Shown in pieces: positions 1 to 8,572 of a stretch of 42,211 nt of DNA. Location: the NCBI RefSeq assembly GCF_000255705.1, contig NZ_JH636448.1, positions 45,550 to 87,760 on the forward strand, written 5' to 3'. Each line of letters starts with the position of its first letter. The stretch's first letter is position 1. The translations under genes were made by a program, and so were the position numbers. The notes below the pieces were generated by a model. That model did not search any database. It saw only the letters and a list, made by a program, of their open reading frames with translations, and had not been told where the DNA came from. The stretch is from Zavarzinella formosa DSM 19928. GTDB taxonomy: Bacteria; Planctomycetota; Planctomycetia; Gemmatales; Gemmataceae.

Positions 1-322
1 CAATGGCCACATGGTCCCATCCGGCCGCGTGCCGCCCGGCCAGCCACGCCCCGATGATCCGGTCCAGGTGGCCGGCGTCCAGATCACGCAGCAGCAACGA
101 CAGGGTGTTGGCCGCAGGCATCTTCTTGCTCGGGAACCCGAGAGGGTGGCCGAGTCGCGGGCCGCGCAGACGGCCGAAGTGGGCAATGGCGGCCAGACTG
201 GTGTGCCCGGCGAGAATGGCGACCAGGCACAGTCCCAGAACGGACGCCAGCGGATACTGCAACCCGCGCGGGTCACGCGGGTCTTTGAGTTCTCGCAACA
301 AATCGATCAGCGACGCGGCCAT
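1..322 (-). CDS. ISAs1-family transposase, N-terminal part (runs off window edge)
   Basis: The minus strand reads MAASLIDLLRELKDPRDPRG and then a hydrophobic stretch (YPLASVLGLCLVAILAGHTS), followed by LAAIAHFGRL. This is the N-terminal DDE_Tnp_1-associated region typical of ISAs1/H-repeat transposases, which recognise the element ends and precede the catalytic DDE domain. The ATG at 322 has a GGAG about 8 bases upstream. The frame stays open for 107 codons to the window edge, so the catalytic part lies outside and completeness cannot be judged. The family call rests on the LxDPRxxRG and AILAG patterns; a related degenerate transposase is possible. Confidence 0.72.
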   Translation of the reverse strand, partial: MAASLIDLLRELKDPRDPRGLQYPLASVLGLCLVAILAGHTSLAAIAHFGRLRGPRLGHPLGFPSKKMPAANTLSLLLRDLDAGHLDRIIGAWLAGRHAAGWDHVAI

Positions 323-675
323 GACGGATCTCCAAAAGGAAATCCTCCATAACCAATTTCGCCATCCTGCCCAAGATCAACCGCTGAGTAGCCCTGCCAC
401 TTCTGGCGTGTTTAAAACAAATTCTCCACCGTTGAAATTCCCGCCAATTTTCCAGTCTCTTGATTTAAATCTTGGACCGGCTGGTTTGATGAAAGGATAT
501 CCCTCTTTTCCATTCCTCAATGTGGTGATTTTTTCCGCGAGGACGGACCATCGGGTCATTGTGTGTGATTTAAGATTGCGATCACTCTTTTCAAACACGA
601 CCAAACGGAAACCTCTCCTTCCAACATGTTTGATGTGTTTTTTCCGCCCCTTTTTCTCTCGAAAGAAACCGAATC
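323..675. other. Intergenic stretch between transposase and DUF1559 gene
   Basis: This stretch is more AT-rich than its neighbours and contains no reading frame that resembles a protein. It presumably carries the promoters of the divergent transposase and DUF1559 genes, but I see no convincing -35/-10 pair and no clear IS terminal inverted repeat. Confidence 0.5.
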
Positions 676-1677
676 ATGTCAACAAGAATCTTGGGGAAAC
701 TCCGCGACGGGTTCACCTTGATTGAACTGCTGGTGGTGATCGCCATCATCGCCATCCTCATCGGACTTCTGCTGCCCGCCGTGCAAAAGATCCGCGAGGC
801 CGCCAACCGCATGAGTTGCTCCAATAACCTCAAGCAGGTTGGCCTGGCACTGCACGGCTACCATGACGACAACAACAAATTTCCCCCCGGCTGCTCCAAT
901 GACGTCGCTCCCTTTGGCAACGGGACCAATGGATGGGGGTCGTCGTGGAAGGTGTACATTCTGCCATACATCGAGCAGGGCAACATCTACAAACAATGGC
1001 AGTTTAACAACAACAGCGGTTACACGAACGCGACCAACATTGCGTTGGTAAACAACGTCACCATCAAAACGTATCGATGTCCGTCCACCGTTCTCCCCGC
1101 CATGTCCCCATGGGTCAAGACAGGCTCGGCGTTGGAGATGTACACCTCGTACATGGGCATCTCCGGATCGGCGCTTGACACCACTCTGGGTTCCGGGGCG
1201 TCCGGCTACACTTCCGGGACTGGATTTCTGTTTGCCAACAGCCAGCAGACGTTCGCCAGCATCACCGACGGCTCCAGCAACACCCTGATGGTCGGCGAGC
1301 AGAGCGACCATCTCCGGGATGCCGCCAACGCGCCAATCATCAGCGCGACGTACTCAAACATGGCCATCACGAGTCAGGGACCGGATGGCTGGACAATGGG
1401 GGCGGGCACCACGGCCGTCGGCGCCGCCTGGACGGACCGTGCGTTCAATTGCACCACCGTTCGCTGGTCGATCAATCAGCGCGGGCTTGGCAACTCCGGT
1501 TCAAACGGAACAAATGACAACACCGGAAACAACATTCCGCTGTCTTCCAGCCACACGGGCGGTTGCCTGGCCGGCATGGGCGACGGATCAGTCCGGTTTT
1601 TGCGACAGGCGCTGGATGTGACCATCTTGCAGCGGCTTGCGGGCGGGAATGACGGCGTGGCGGCGAGCGCCAACTGA
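676..1677 (+). CDS. DUF1559 domain protein with prepilin-like N-terminus
   Basis: The 333-residue product starts MSTRILGKLRDGFTLIELL, a type IV prepilin-type cleavage and methylation motif (G/FTLIE) followed by one hydrophobic helix, residues about 13-35. After the helix comes the family-typical [20 protein letters not shown] and LKQVGLALHGYHD. The C-terminus carries SSSHTGGCLAGMGDGSVRFL, the diagnostic H-x-GG...DGSVRFL motif of DUF1559. Such proteins occur in tens to hundreds of copies in planctomycetes. They are thought to be exported pseudopilin-like proteins whose function is unknown. Length is normal and the frame is intact. A small lipoprotein gene follows on the same strand after about 90 bases, a pairing often seen in planctomycetes. 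Confidence 0.92.
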   Translation: MSTRILGKLRDGFTLIELLVVIAIIAILIGLLLPAVQKIREAANRMSCSNNLKQVGLALHGYHDDNNKFPPGCSNDVAPFGNGTNGWGSSWKVYILPYIEQGNIYKQWQFNNNSGYTNATNIALVNNVTIKTYRCPSTVLPAMSPWVKTGSALEMYTSYMGISGSALDTTLGSGASGYTSGTGFLFANSQQTFASITDGSSNTLMVGEQSDHLRDAANAPIISATYSNMAITSQGPDGWTMGAGTTAVGAAWTDRAFNCTTVRWSINQRGLGNSGSNGTNDNTGNNIPLSSSHTGGCLAGMGDGSVRFLRQALDVTILQRLAGGNDGVAASAN

Positions 1678-1770
1678 TCGCAGAATTTGACATTCCGACG
1701 ACGGCCTTCCGGGCAATTCGGGAGGCAATCGCTCTTGCTCCATTTGTTTCAAACGAAGGATGACTGCCCC

Positions 1771-2169
1771 ATGGATCGGCGTGCCTGGCTGATGGCCCTC
1801 TTCATCACAATCGTCTCGACCACGGGTTGCGACTCGGGAAAAAAGAAAGCGGTGGCTGTTCCCGTAAAGGGGAGCGTGATGATCGACGGAAAACCCCTGG
1901 CCGAGGGGGAAATCTCGTTCTTGGTGTCCAACGAGGCTCCGACCACTTTTCCGATCAAAGACGGAGCCTACTCCGGGAATGCCAATGTTGGCAAAAACAA
2001 AGTCGAAGTCCGGGCTTTCAAGGATGGGCCGCCGCTTTCCACCGACCCTGAGAAGAAACCCACCAAACTGAACTACCTGCCGGAACGGTTTGGCATCTCC
2101 AGCCAACTCACCGCCGAAGTGACGGCCGGCGGAACGAACGATTTCAAGTTTGAAGTCAGCGCCAGATAA
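1771..2169 (+). CDS. Small secreted lipoprotein with carboxypeptidase-regulatory-like fold
   Basis: The 132-residue product begins MDRRAWLMALFITIVSTTGC, a lipoprotein signal peptide with Cys20 as the probable lipidated residue. The mature part has VPVKGSVMIDGKPLAEGEIS, the typical start of a transthyretin-like/carboxypeptidase regulatory-like beta-sandwich (V.G.V..DGKPL..G.I.F). It continues with GAYSGNANVGKNKVEVRAF and ends with a beta-rich tail. I chose ATG 1771 because the longer frame upstream lacks a signal sequence. These lipoproteins commonly sit directly downstream of DUF1559 genes in planctomycetes and may work at the same envelope site; that link is inference. The exact binding role is unknown. 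Confidence 0.85.
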   Translation: MDRRAWLMALFITIVSTTGCDSGKKKAVAVPVKGSVMIDGKPLAEGEISFLVSNEAPTTFPIKDGAYSGNANVGKNKVEVRAFKDGPPLSTDPEKKPTKLNYLPERFGISSQLTAEVTAGGTNDFKFEVSAR

Positions 2170-2265
2170 GAGTGGATTGGTGTTATCCACGCCAACCCAC
2201 GGAGACCGACGACAATCTCGATTTGCCCACCCCTTCCCGGCAGTTGTGGCGACTGCGTGGTTCGG

Positions 2266-2667
2266 TCATGCGATTGGACTGCTTGCCGACCAGAGTTCTT
2301 GCAAAACCTCAAACTCAAACTCAAACCCATACCCGGCGACCAGCTTTCTGAACGCCGGTGTCGTTTTCATTCGTAACTTTGACTTCCCAAACATTTTGCC
2401 TTCCGGGTTCTTCCAATGACGGATAAAGAAGATCCTTTCAGGAAATTTGCCGGGCTTGTGGACGCTGACTACGGTCACGATCTGGCTTCCCACGCCATCC
2501 GCAACTGCCACTGGATCACCGTAACCCATCAGCTCATGACGAACCCCGGGACGCCATGACAACGTTTTGTAGGTTCCTTCACCGTCGAACAGATTCACTT
2601 CTTCGCGGAAGAACGGGTAATTGAACTCGAAAACCTGCCCTTCCAGAAATGAGGGTTATTTGCTCAT
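2266..2667 (-). pseudogene. Unidentified gene interrupted by an early stop codon
   Basis: An ATG at 2667 begins MSK, then an in-frame TAA at 2658-2656, and then a well-formed protein runs for about 130 codons: PSFLEGQVFEFNYPFF, REEVNLFDGEGTYKTLSW, RPGVRHELMGYGDP and onward to ELWSASSPIA. A single C-to-T change of a CAA codon would explain the stop. Translation from the internal GTG at 2598 would give a 110-residue shortened protein. The ATG overlaps the stop of the preceding minus-strand gene as ATGA, the arrangement of translationally coupled genes. I do not recognise the family. Confidence 0.55.
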
Positions 2668-2835
2668 TCGCCATCCCCATTTGCACAAGTGAACGGCACA
2701 TCGCCTTCGTGGTGGTCACCGCACACCCCGCATCGCAAATGGTGGCGGTTGGTTTACGCCCAGGGCGGCCAGGACGGCCCTTTGCTGGAACATGGTTTTT
2801 GCCTTGGCGAAGTCGGATGGAAGTTGATGGGTCAT
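2664..2835 (-). pseudogene. Small zinc-ribbon-like gene with a probable frameshift
   Basis: The frame starts MTHQLPSDFAKAKTMFQQRA at 2835 and overlaps the stop of the upstream gene as ATGA. It stops after 39 residues at 2716. In a neighbouring frame the sequence continues as RCGVCGDHHEGDVPFTCANG and ends DGE with a TGA that overlaps the next ATG. The C-x2-C...C spacing resembles half of a zinc ribbon. Together the two frames would give a product of about 56 residues bounded at both ends by ATGA overlaps, so I read it as one small gene broken by an indel near 2735-2750. Function unknown. Confidence 0.45.
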
Positions 2836-3731
2836 ACAGGTAGCTCTTGGTTTGGATCGGTGGCGGCAAGGACTTCCTCCGCGAGGCAGTAGCCATTGGT
2901 CAAAAGCTCTTCGGTGGGGACAGACAGGTCATCCTCGGGATCATTGCTGTGGGGCAGCAGGTTATCTTTGAAGAGCCGCAACGCCTCTCTTACTGCCTCG
3001 ATCTGCTTCTGCTGGACGCGGATGACGGCCATGGCATCTTGGAATCCGTTCAGATAGGTCGAAACGCCCAGAGGCGGATACTCATCTTCCACACCTGTCA
3101 ATCTGGTTATCTCACTTGCGATGGATTTGGGAACGTATTGATCGTAACTGTTCTCGGCAGCATGATCGCGGCAGAACATTCGTACAAAACCATGCCCCGG
3201 ATGTGAAATGCATTGATAGTCGGCGAGGTGTGCGTGTCCATCCCGGTCTTCGTCCCACGATTTCGGCAGGAACAACTCGCCGTCGAGCAGGGTCTTGAAG
3301 CCGTTTTTCACCGCCGCCAGGTGAACCGTGACGATGCCGTTCTCGATCTTGCCGAGACAGCCGAGGTATTGCCGTTGCACGCCCGGCGTATTGTCCCCTT
3401 CCTTGACGGCGCTGGTCTCGTCGCTGACCGCCACCGTCCCCAAACCGTCGTCGGGCCGGCGGACGGCTTCCTCGCGCAAGTGTTGTTGAACCGCGTCGAC
3501 CAGCCCCCGGTCGTCCCAGACGCAAGCCTTGAGAAACTGCCGGACGTTGCGGACCGGGACGCCGGAGAACAGCGCCAGCGGCTCGGCGGCCTTTCGTTCC
3601 AGATCCGAGAGCAGCCCTCGCGAATAATTCCGAAGATGAACAACCCCCTGCGGATTGTCAAAAAACTGCTCGAAAGTCCGCAAAAAGGCGGTCAACGCCG
3701 ACCCGATCTCCTGAAGTTGCTCGCTCGTCAC
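2832..3731 (-). CDS. Chimeric ORF: IS701-type transposase N-terminus fused to an unrelated C-terminus
   Basis: Residues 1 to about 164 match the N-terminal half of IS701-family transposases: HLRNYSRGLLSDLERK, then VAVSDETS with the first catalytic Asp, TPGVQRQYLGCLGKIENG, and LLDGELFLPKSWDEDRD. The rest of the DDE domain is absent. From about residue 165 (near position 3238) the sequence changes to HAHLADYQCISHPGHGFVRM and then an unfamiliar helical C-terminus ending DPNQELPV, with no transposase motif. I chose GTG 3731 because GGGAGGG precedes it; the frame is open further upstream without a good start. The following small gene begins inside the stop codon (ATGA). The reading frame appears to be the product of a deletion joining an IS701 copy to the 3' part of a resident gene; the protein is unlikely to be an active transposase. 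Confidence 0.65.
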   Translation of the reverse strand: MTSEQLQEIGSALTAFLRTFEQFFDNPQGVVHLRNYSRGLLSDLERKAAEPLALFSGVPVRNVRQFLKACVWDDRGLVDAVQQHLREEAVRRPDDGLGTVAVSDETSAVKEGDNTPGVQRQYLGCLGKIENGIVTVHLAAVKNGFKTLLDGELFLPKSWDEDRDGHAHLADYQCISHPGHGFVRMFCRDHAAENSYDQYVPKSIASEITRLTGVEDEYPPLGVSTYLNGFQDAMAVIRVQQKQIEAVREALRLFKDNLLPHSNDPEDDLSVPTEELLTNGYCLAEEVLAATDPNQELPV

Positions 3732-4109
3732 GACGAATCCCTCCCGATAGGATGGAGAAAATCCCACCCGAAACTCGCCTCTTTGTCACAGCGATGTTGT
3801 GTTAATGGCGAGACGGGCGCAAAAATCTTGCGGGTCTCGGCGTCTCCACCAACTCCGGCTCGTCACAAATGGCATCAACGCCCCCTAAAGCCGTCCGCAC
3901 TGGCCCGGCTCATCTCACCCATGAGATCGCCGATTTGCTTGAGGCTCCGGGCGGGTCAAAGAAACAAATCTGAAAAATCTTGAAGGGTTTTCACCCGGCG
4001 CGTCGCATTGGGAATGCGTGACGTTGACGCGCCTCCGGCGGGTGGCGAAACAGGCGGGTTTCGCAGGTCATAACGAATAAGCGGCCGTTCCCATGATGAT
4101 CATGCGCCA
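3732..4109. other. Non-coding stretch with one doubtful 34-codon ORF
   Basis: No convincing gene is present. A short plus-strand frame at 3869-3973 reads MASTPPKAVRTGPAHLTHEI and ends GGSKKQI, but it has no clear ribosome-binding site. The stretch separates the IS701 chimera from the surface-protein remnant and may hold the lost end of the insertion element; I could not identify a terminal inverted repeat. Confidence 0.4.
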
Positions 4110-4494
4110 GCTCGCTTTCCCTGGTCGGCGGCCAGATCTATTTCGTGAGCGTCCGCGCCGTTGACAACGTCGGCAACACCAGCCTGCCGGGGTTGTCCGG
4201 CGGGGTCACTGTCGCCGTGGATTCCAGCTTTCTGGCGGGCAATGTCGGCACTTTCACCGACACCGACGACGACAAACAGACGGTGCGGCTGACGCCCGCC
4301 AACGTCGGCAAGATCGCCGTCCTTCAGTACGCCCCCTTGTCGGCGGCGCGGGGCCGATCGCGGGGATCGTGTTGGAGAACACCGATCCAGCCAGGAGCGT
4401 CCTGAGCATCACGGTGGTCAAAGCCAAAACGGGGGGACGGTTATGTGGACATCGGCGACATCCAAGGATCGGGGCTGAAAACGCTGTCGGCCGG
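4110..4494 (+). pseudogene. Remnant of a cell-surface protein C-terminal domain
   Basis: One frame reads FVSVRAVDNVGNTSLPGLSG and then GNVGTFTDTDDDKQTVRLTP. The similarity continues in a second frame as GIVLENTDPARSVLSITVVK and in a third as DGYVDIGDIQGSGLKTLSA. The pattern (FTDTDGD...VTVKLTG, then DTDP.RSVLTVTVKK, then GSGLKSFSA) is recurrent in large planctomycete surface proteins. At least two indels are needed to join the pieces, there is no N-terminus, and the similarity stops where a truncated sigma factor begins. It is a fragment without function. Confidence 0.6.
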
Positions 4495-4857
4495 AAGTGG
4501 GACAGCCGGGGCCATTTCTTCGCCGCCGCCGAGGCCATGCGCCGGTTGCTGGTTGAGAGCGCCCGCCGCAAAAAGCGGCTCCGGGACGGTCTCGGCCGTC
4601 GGCTCGTCGATCTGGACGCGGCCGAGTCGCTGGAACTGGTTCCCGACGAGGATCTCCTGGCGATTGACGAGGCGTTGACCCGCCTGACGGATCTCGACTC
4701 GGCCAAGGCCGAGGTGGTCAAGCTCCGCTTTTTCGCCGGGCTGACCATGCCGGAAATCGCCAGTTCGCTGGACATTTCGCTTTCCACGACGGAAAGGCAC
4801 TGGACCTTCGCCCGCGCCCGGCTCTACGCGCGTCTCTCCGGGACGAACTCGGAATAA
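4495..4857 (+). pseudogene. N-terminally truncated ECF-type RNA polymerase sigma factor
   Basis: The frame reads KWDSRGHFFAAAEAMRRLLV, ESARRKKRLRDGLGRRLVDL, then LAIDEALTRLTDLDSAKAEV and VKLRFFAGLTMPEIASSLDI, ending in ERHWTFARARLYARL. This is the region-2 end plus region-4 helix-turn-helix of the planctomycete ECF sigma family that often sits just before a Ser/Thr kinase. The usual first 60-70 residues (core-binding part of region 2) are missing and replaced by the surface-protein remnant. The kinase gene starts 84 bases downstream, so the sigma-kinase pair is the original arrangement. It is probably non-functional. Confidence 0.75.
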
Positions 4858-4941
4858 TTTCAACAAATCCTCATTTTGATGAAGGATTTGAGGGCCTTTC
4901 GTCGCATTGAAGCTAAGGCAACCGGTCCGTGGAGCGAGGTC

Positions 4942-6711
4942 ATGAGCAAAACGTCCGCCGTAGAAGACCTGTTTTTCGCCGCCCTAGAAAAGGGGACGGA
5001 ATCCGAGCGAACAGCCTTTCTGGACTCGGCCTGCGGCGACGATGCGAAGTTGAGCCGGGAGATCGAAATCCTTTTGAAAGCCCACCCAAAAGCCGGAAGT
5101 TTCCTGAACAAACCGATCACAGACCAACTGGCCGCGTCGGGGGATCGGCCCGACGCCAACCTCGTCCTCGACAGTTCCCCCGACACTCGTTCCGCCGCCG
5201 GCCAAAACGGGTCGGCCCCGGCCAAAGGCGACGGATCGGACGGGGACGACGGCCTCGATTTTCTGCAACCGTCATCCCGGCCCGATTCGCTCGGCCGGCT
5301 CGGACACTACGAAATCCTCCAAGTTCTCGGCAAAGGGGGATTCAGCGTCGTGTTCCGCGCCTTTGACAATGTTCTGCAACGGGTTGTCGCCATCAAGGCG
5401 CTGAACAAGCAGGTCGCCGCCACCTCCCCCGCCCGCAAACGCTTTCTCCGCGAGGCGCGCTCGTCCGCCAAGGTCCGGCATGAGAACGTCGTTCAGGTGC
5501 ATGCGGTCGAGGAACAGCCCCTGCCTTACCTGGTGATGGAATTCATCCCCGGCGAGACCCTTCAGCAGCGGTTTGACCGGTCGGGGCCGATCGAGCCCCG
5601 GGAGGCGGCGCGGATCGGCCGGCAAATTGCCGAGGGGCTGGCCGCCGCCCACGACACCGGGCTGATTCACCGAGACATCAAACCCGGCAACATCCTGATC
5701 GAGGACGGCCCGCAGGAACGCGTCAAGATTACCGATTTCGGTATGGCCCGCGCCGCCGACGCCAGCATCACCCAGTCGGGGATGATCGCCGACACGCCGA
5801 TGTTCATGGCCCCGGAACAGGCGCTGGGGGGAAAAACTCGACCACCGGGCGGACTTGTTCAGCCTCGGAAGCGTCCTCTACACCATATTGCTCCGGCCGA
5901 CCACCGTTCCGGGCCAATGGCGCGCTCGCAGTGCTCAAGCGAGTGGTCGAGGACGCGCCGCGACCGATCCCCAAAGTGATTCCCGAAGTTCCCCGGCGGC
6001 TTTGCGACATCATCTCCAAACTGCACGCCAAGAACGTACGACCGGTTCCAGTCGGCCCGCGAAGTGGCCGTGTTACTGGCTTGCGGCTCCGGCGAAATTC
6101 CCGAAACCACCTGATTTGCCGACGGTGACCTTCGAAGGCCGCCCGCCCGGCCGCGCCGCCCCGCCAGTCGCCGGGCCGCCGGCGCCGCCGTGCTGCTGAT
6201 GTTCGTCGCCGGCCTCGGTTTCGCGGAGGCGGCCGGGGCCACGCATTTGAGCGGCACGGTTATTCGCCTGGTTTCACCGGAGGGGACGCTGGTCGTCGAA
6301 GTCGATGATCCCGACGTCAGCATCAACATCGACGGATCGGATGTCGTCATCACGGGGGCCGGCCCCAAGGAAATCCGCGTGCAAGGCACGCAGGTGAGCG
6401 GCGAGGGACTGGCCAATTTCAAAGAATGCAAAAACCTCGCCGAACTCTTGTTGAACGGCTCCCTCGTGGATGACGCCGGGCTGGCCGGCCTCAAGGAATG
6501 CAAAAACCTCAAGAGCCTGGCGCTTCAAAACACGCTGGACAACATGACGTTGAGCGACGAGGGGCTGGCCCGTCTCAAGGAATGCAAAAACCTGACGCAA
6601 CTGGTCCTGATCGGGAACACCAAGATCACGGCGAAGGGAATCAACCAGTTGCAGAAGGCATTGCCAAAGTACAAGTTCAAATGGGACGGCGGCGTAATCG
6701 AGCCAAAATAG
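4942..6711 (+). pseudogene. Ser/Thr protein kinase with C-terminal leucine-rich repeats, multiply frameshifted
   Basis: The frame starts MSKTSAVEDLFFAALEKGT at ATG 4942. A Hanks-type kinase domain follows: glycine loop GKGGFSVVFRA near residue 131, catalytic HRDIKPGN near 243, DFG near 265 and MAPEQ near 290. At 5826-5836 (six G then five A) one extra base shifts the frame; the true sequence continues LDHRADLFSLGSVLYTI, shifts again near 5900 (FRANGALAVLKRVVED) and returns to the first frame near 6037. A TGA at 6112 follows. The last part (GATHLSGTVIRLVSPEGTLV, DPDVSINIDGSDVVITGAGP) is the membrane-distal module common in Gemmata kinases, then three leucine-rich repeats each with LKECKNL. With the truncated sigma factor upstream, this was an envelope signalling unit that has decayed. 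Confidence 0.8.
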
Positions 6712-6950
6712 ATTTTTGGTTTCCTCCGATTGAACATCAAATTACGCCGACAATAAAACCTGATTGTCGTGCCGCCGTTCTCCGCATCAATCCGGACAGA
6801 ACGATGTGGAGGCTTCCCGTCGAACCAATCGGGGCATTCCCATTTCTGCCGCCAATGCCCCCATCCACAACGACCTCGAAAAGTGTTGAACGGCCTGAAA
6901 CGGCATCCGGATCACCGAGTGTTTCCAATGATTCAAAAGCGGAAATCTCA

Positions 6951-7292
6951 AGTCGGCAGATCGACTTTTTGGAGCGGGTCGAGCAATGGCTGTCGGCCGG
7001 CCCCGCCCACATCTGCGCCATCCTCGACAACTTGGCCGCCCACGGGCCCCGCGACGTGCTGCTCTTCAACGTGGCGTACCCGCGGTGGGAGTCTGTCTTC
7101 CAGCCGGTCGCGGCGGCGTACTTGAACCTGTTCGAACTATAGTGGAAGGTTCTGCGGTCCTTGGCGCTCAAGGGCCGCCGATTCGGGACATGGGAGGAGA
7201 TCGTTGAGGCGGTCAACCGGGCGACGGCTTACTGGAACGCGCACCGACATCCGTTTCACTGGGGCCGACGACGGCGTCACCGGCCCGTCGGA
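6951..7292 (+). pseudogene. IS630-family transposase C-terminal remnant
   Basis: One frame reads RQIDFLERVEQWLSAGPAHI, then CAILDNLAAHGPRDVLLFNV and YPRWESVFQPVAAAYLNLFE. This is the second half of the IS630 DDE domain, where DNLxxH and HPRW...FxPxxxxxLNxxE are diagnostic. A TAG at 7140-7142 replaces the expected Trp codon (usual EPWWK). The same frame then continues WKVLRSLALKGRRFGTWEEI and AYWNAHRHPFHWG. The N-terminal half and the element ends are absent. About 240 bases between 6711 and 6951 hold nothing I recognise. Confidence 0.75.
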
Positions 7293-7335
7293 CGACCGGA
7301 GTCGCCACCCCGCCATCTGTGCGTTAATTTGGCGG

Positions 7336-8134
7336 ATGCACCATTTGGCGTTGTTTCGCGAATTCGCCAAATGCCCGGACATCCTTGCGCTGGCCGAGGA
7401 AGTTGGTTACGGACCCTATGAGGCTTCCAAAATGCCGGGGGAAAAGGCGGCCGCTCTCCGGATCCTTGGGATCAGGGATCCGGAGCCGGTCGTCCGGCTC
7501 GCTTTGGAACTTCTGAAAGATCCTGAAACAACCGACGGCGAATCCTATGTTCAAGTAGTGTCAGCCTTATGCCCGTCAGAAGCCGCAAAACATTTCCTCA
7601 CGGCACTTCTGCTCAATCCACCTGGCCGGGTTGTTCAGGCGATCGGGCGAAAACTGGGACGGGTGGGGGCGACGGAGATGGTGCGACAGTGGTTCCACGA
7701 TGAGTTGCCTGCAAAGAGGATCGCGGCATGTTCTGTTGTGGACTTCCTGCCACAGGCCGAAGAATGGGATCTTGAAGTTCTGCTGCTCGCGGACGACCCG
7801 AATTCCGACGTTTCCGACGCCGCACTGGTTGCGGGAGACAGCTTGCGGAGGGCGAGGATCACGGCCGATCTGCTGATCTCAATCGCCAATGAACGGGATC
7901 TTTCCCATCGATGGGTCTTGCTCGACGCGCTGATCAACGTCGGAGATCTGCACGGCGGAGGCGCCGTCCCCCCCGTGGTCAGAAACGGTGCAAAAGTTTC
8001 TGGAACCTGCCATGGCCATACACCTTTCGGAACAACTCAAAAAAAGCAGGAAGAAATTGAAAGAAGATCTCGACAGAACTGATCGCTGGCGGCGGCGAGC
8101 GCCAAACAGAATCGAGAGCGGAGGTTCCCGATGA
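7336..8134 (+). pseudogene. HEAT-repeat-like hypothetical protein, frameshifted at a C7 run
   Basis: From ATG 7336 the frame gives MHHLALFREFAKCPDILALA, with helix pairs such as AALRILGIRDPEPVVRLALE and VQAIGRKLGRVGATEMVRQW that resemble HEAT/armadillo repeats. At the seven-C run 7968-7974 the first frame loses its character and runs on to a stop at 8082. In the neighbouring frame a plausible helical C-terminus continues: WSETVQKFLEPAMAIHLSEQ, LKKSRKKLKEDLDRTDRW, stopping at 8134. One base too many or too few in the run explains this. The start is uncertain; the frame is open upstream into the IS630 remnant. No function can be assigned. Confidence 0.5.
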
Positions 8135-8504
8135 CACAAGAAGTTTGATGAAGTTGCCAGCTGGCAGCCGGTGGCTTTGATTCGAGGCACCGAACAACTC
8201 TGAGCGATTGAATCACCGCCGCACACCTACAAAATGTTCTTGGTGACGCAACAAAGTTCTTATGCAAACGCCGCAACGTCTCGTCGATCAGTTTGATCAG
8301 GTTCCTGTCCAAATCTGAACGTCTTTTCGTTGCACGAGGCGTATTGGAAAATAACTGAATCACTCAGCTAGTTTTGCGGACGCCATTCGACACGAAAAAG
8401 CGAGTGATCGCACGTTGGCAACCTTGCGATCTTGCCCAACTCAAATCGTTGGCATGTGAAGTAGACGCAGGCAGAAAATCTTGCGTTTTTGAGACGAGGT
8501 GAGG
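8135..8504. other. Intergenic stretch before terminator
   Basis: I see no convincing gene or RNA here. A minus-strand frame overlapping the terminator (8364-8576) has no family resemblance and is probably spurious. Confidence 0.45.
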
Positions 8505-8551
8505 AAACGAAGAGACGGCGAAAAGCACTTGCCCTCGCCGTCTCTTCGTTT
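8505..8551 (-). terminator. Terminator of the giant surface protein gene
   Basis: A perfect 17-bp inverted repeat (8505-8521 and 8535-8551, AAACGAAGAGACGGCGA and its complement) encloses a 13-base loop. It lies 22 bases past the stop codon of the minus-strand surface protein gene. A T-run on the plus strand (8549-8553) suggests it could also act in that direction. Confidence 0.8.
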
Positions 8552-8572
8552 TTCCGAACGCGTTACGAAGAC

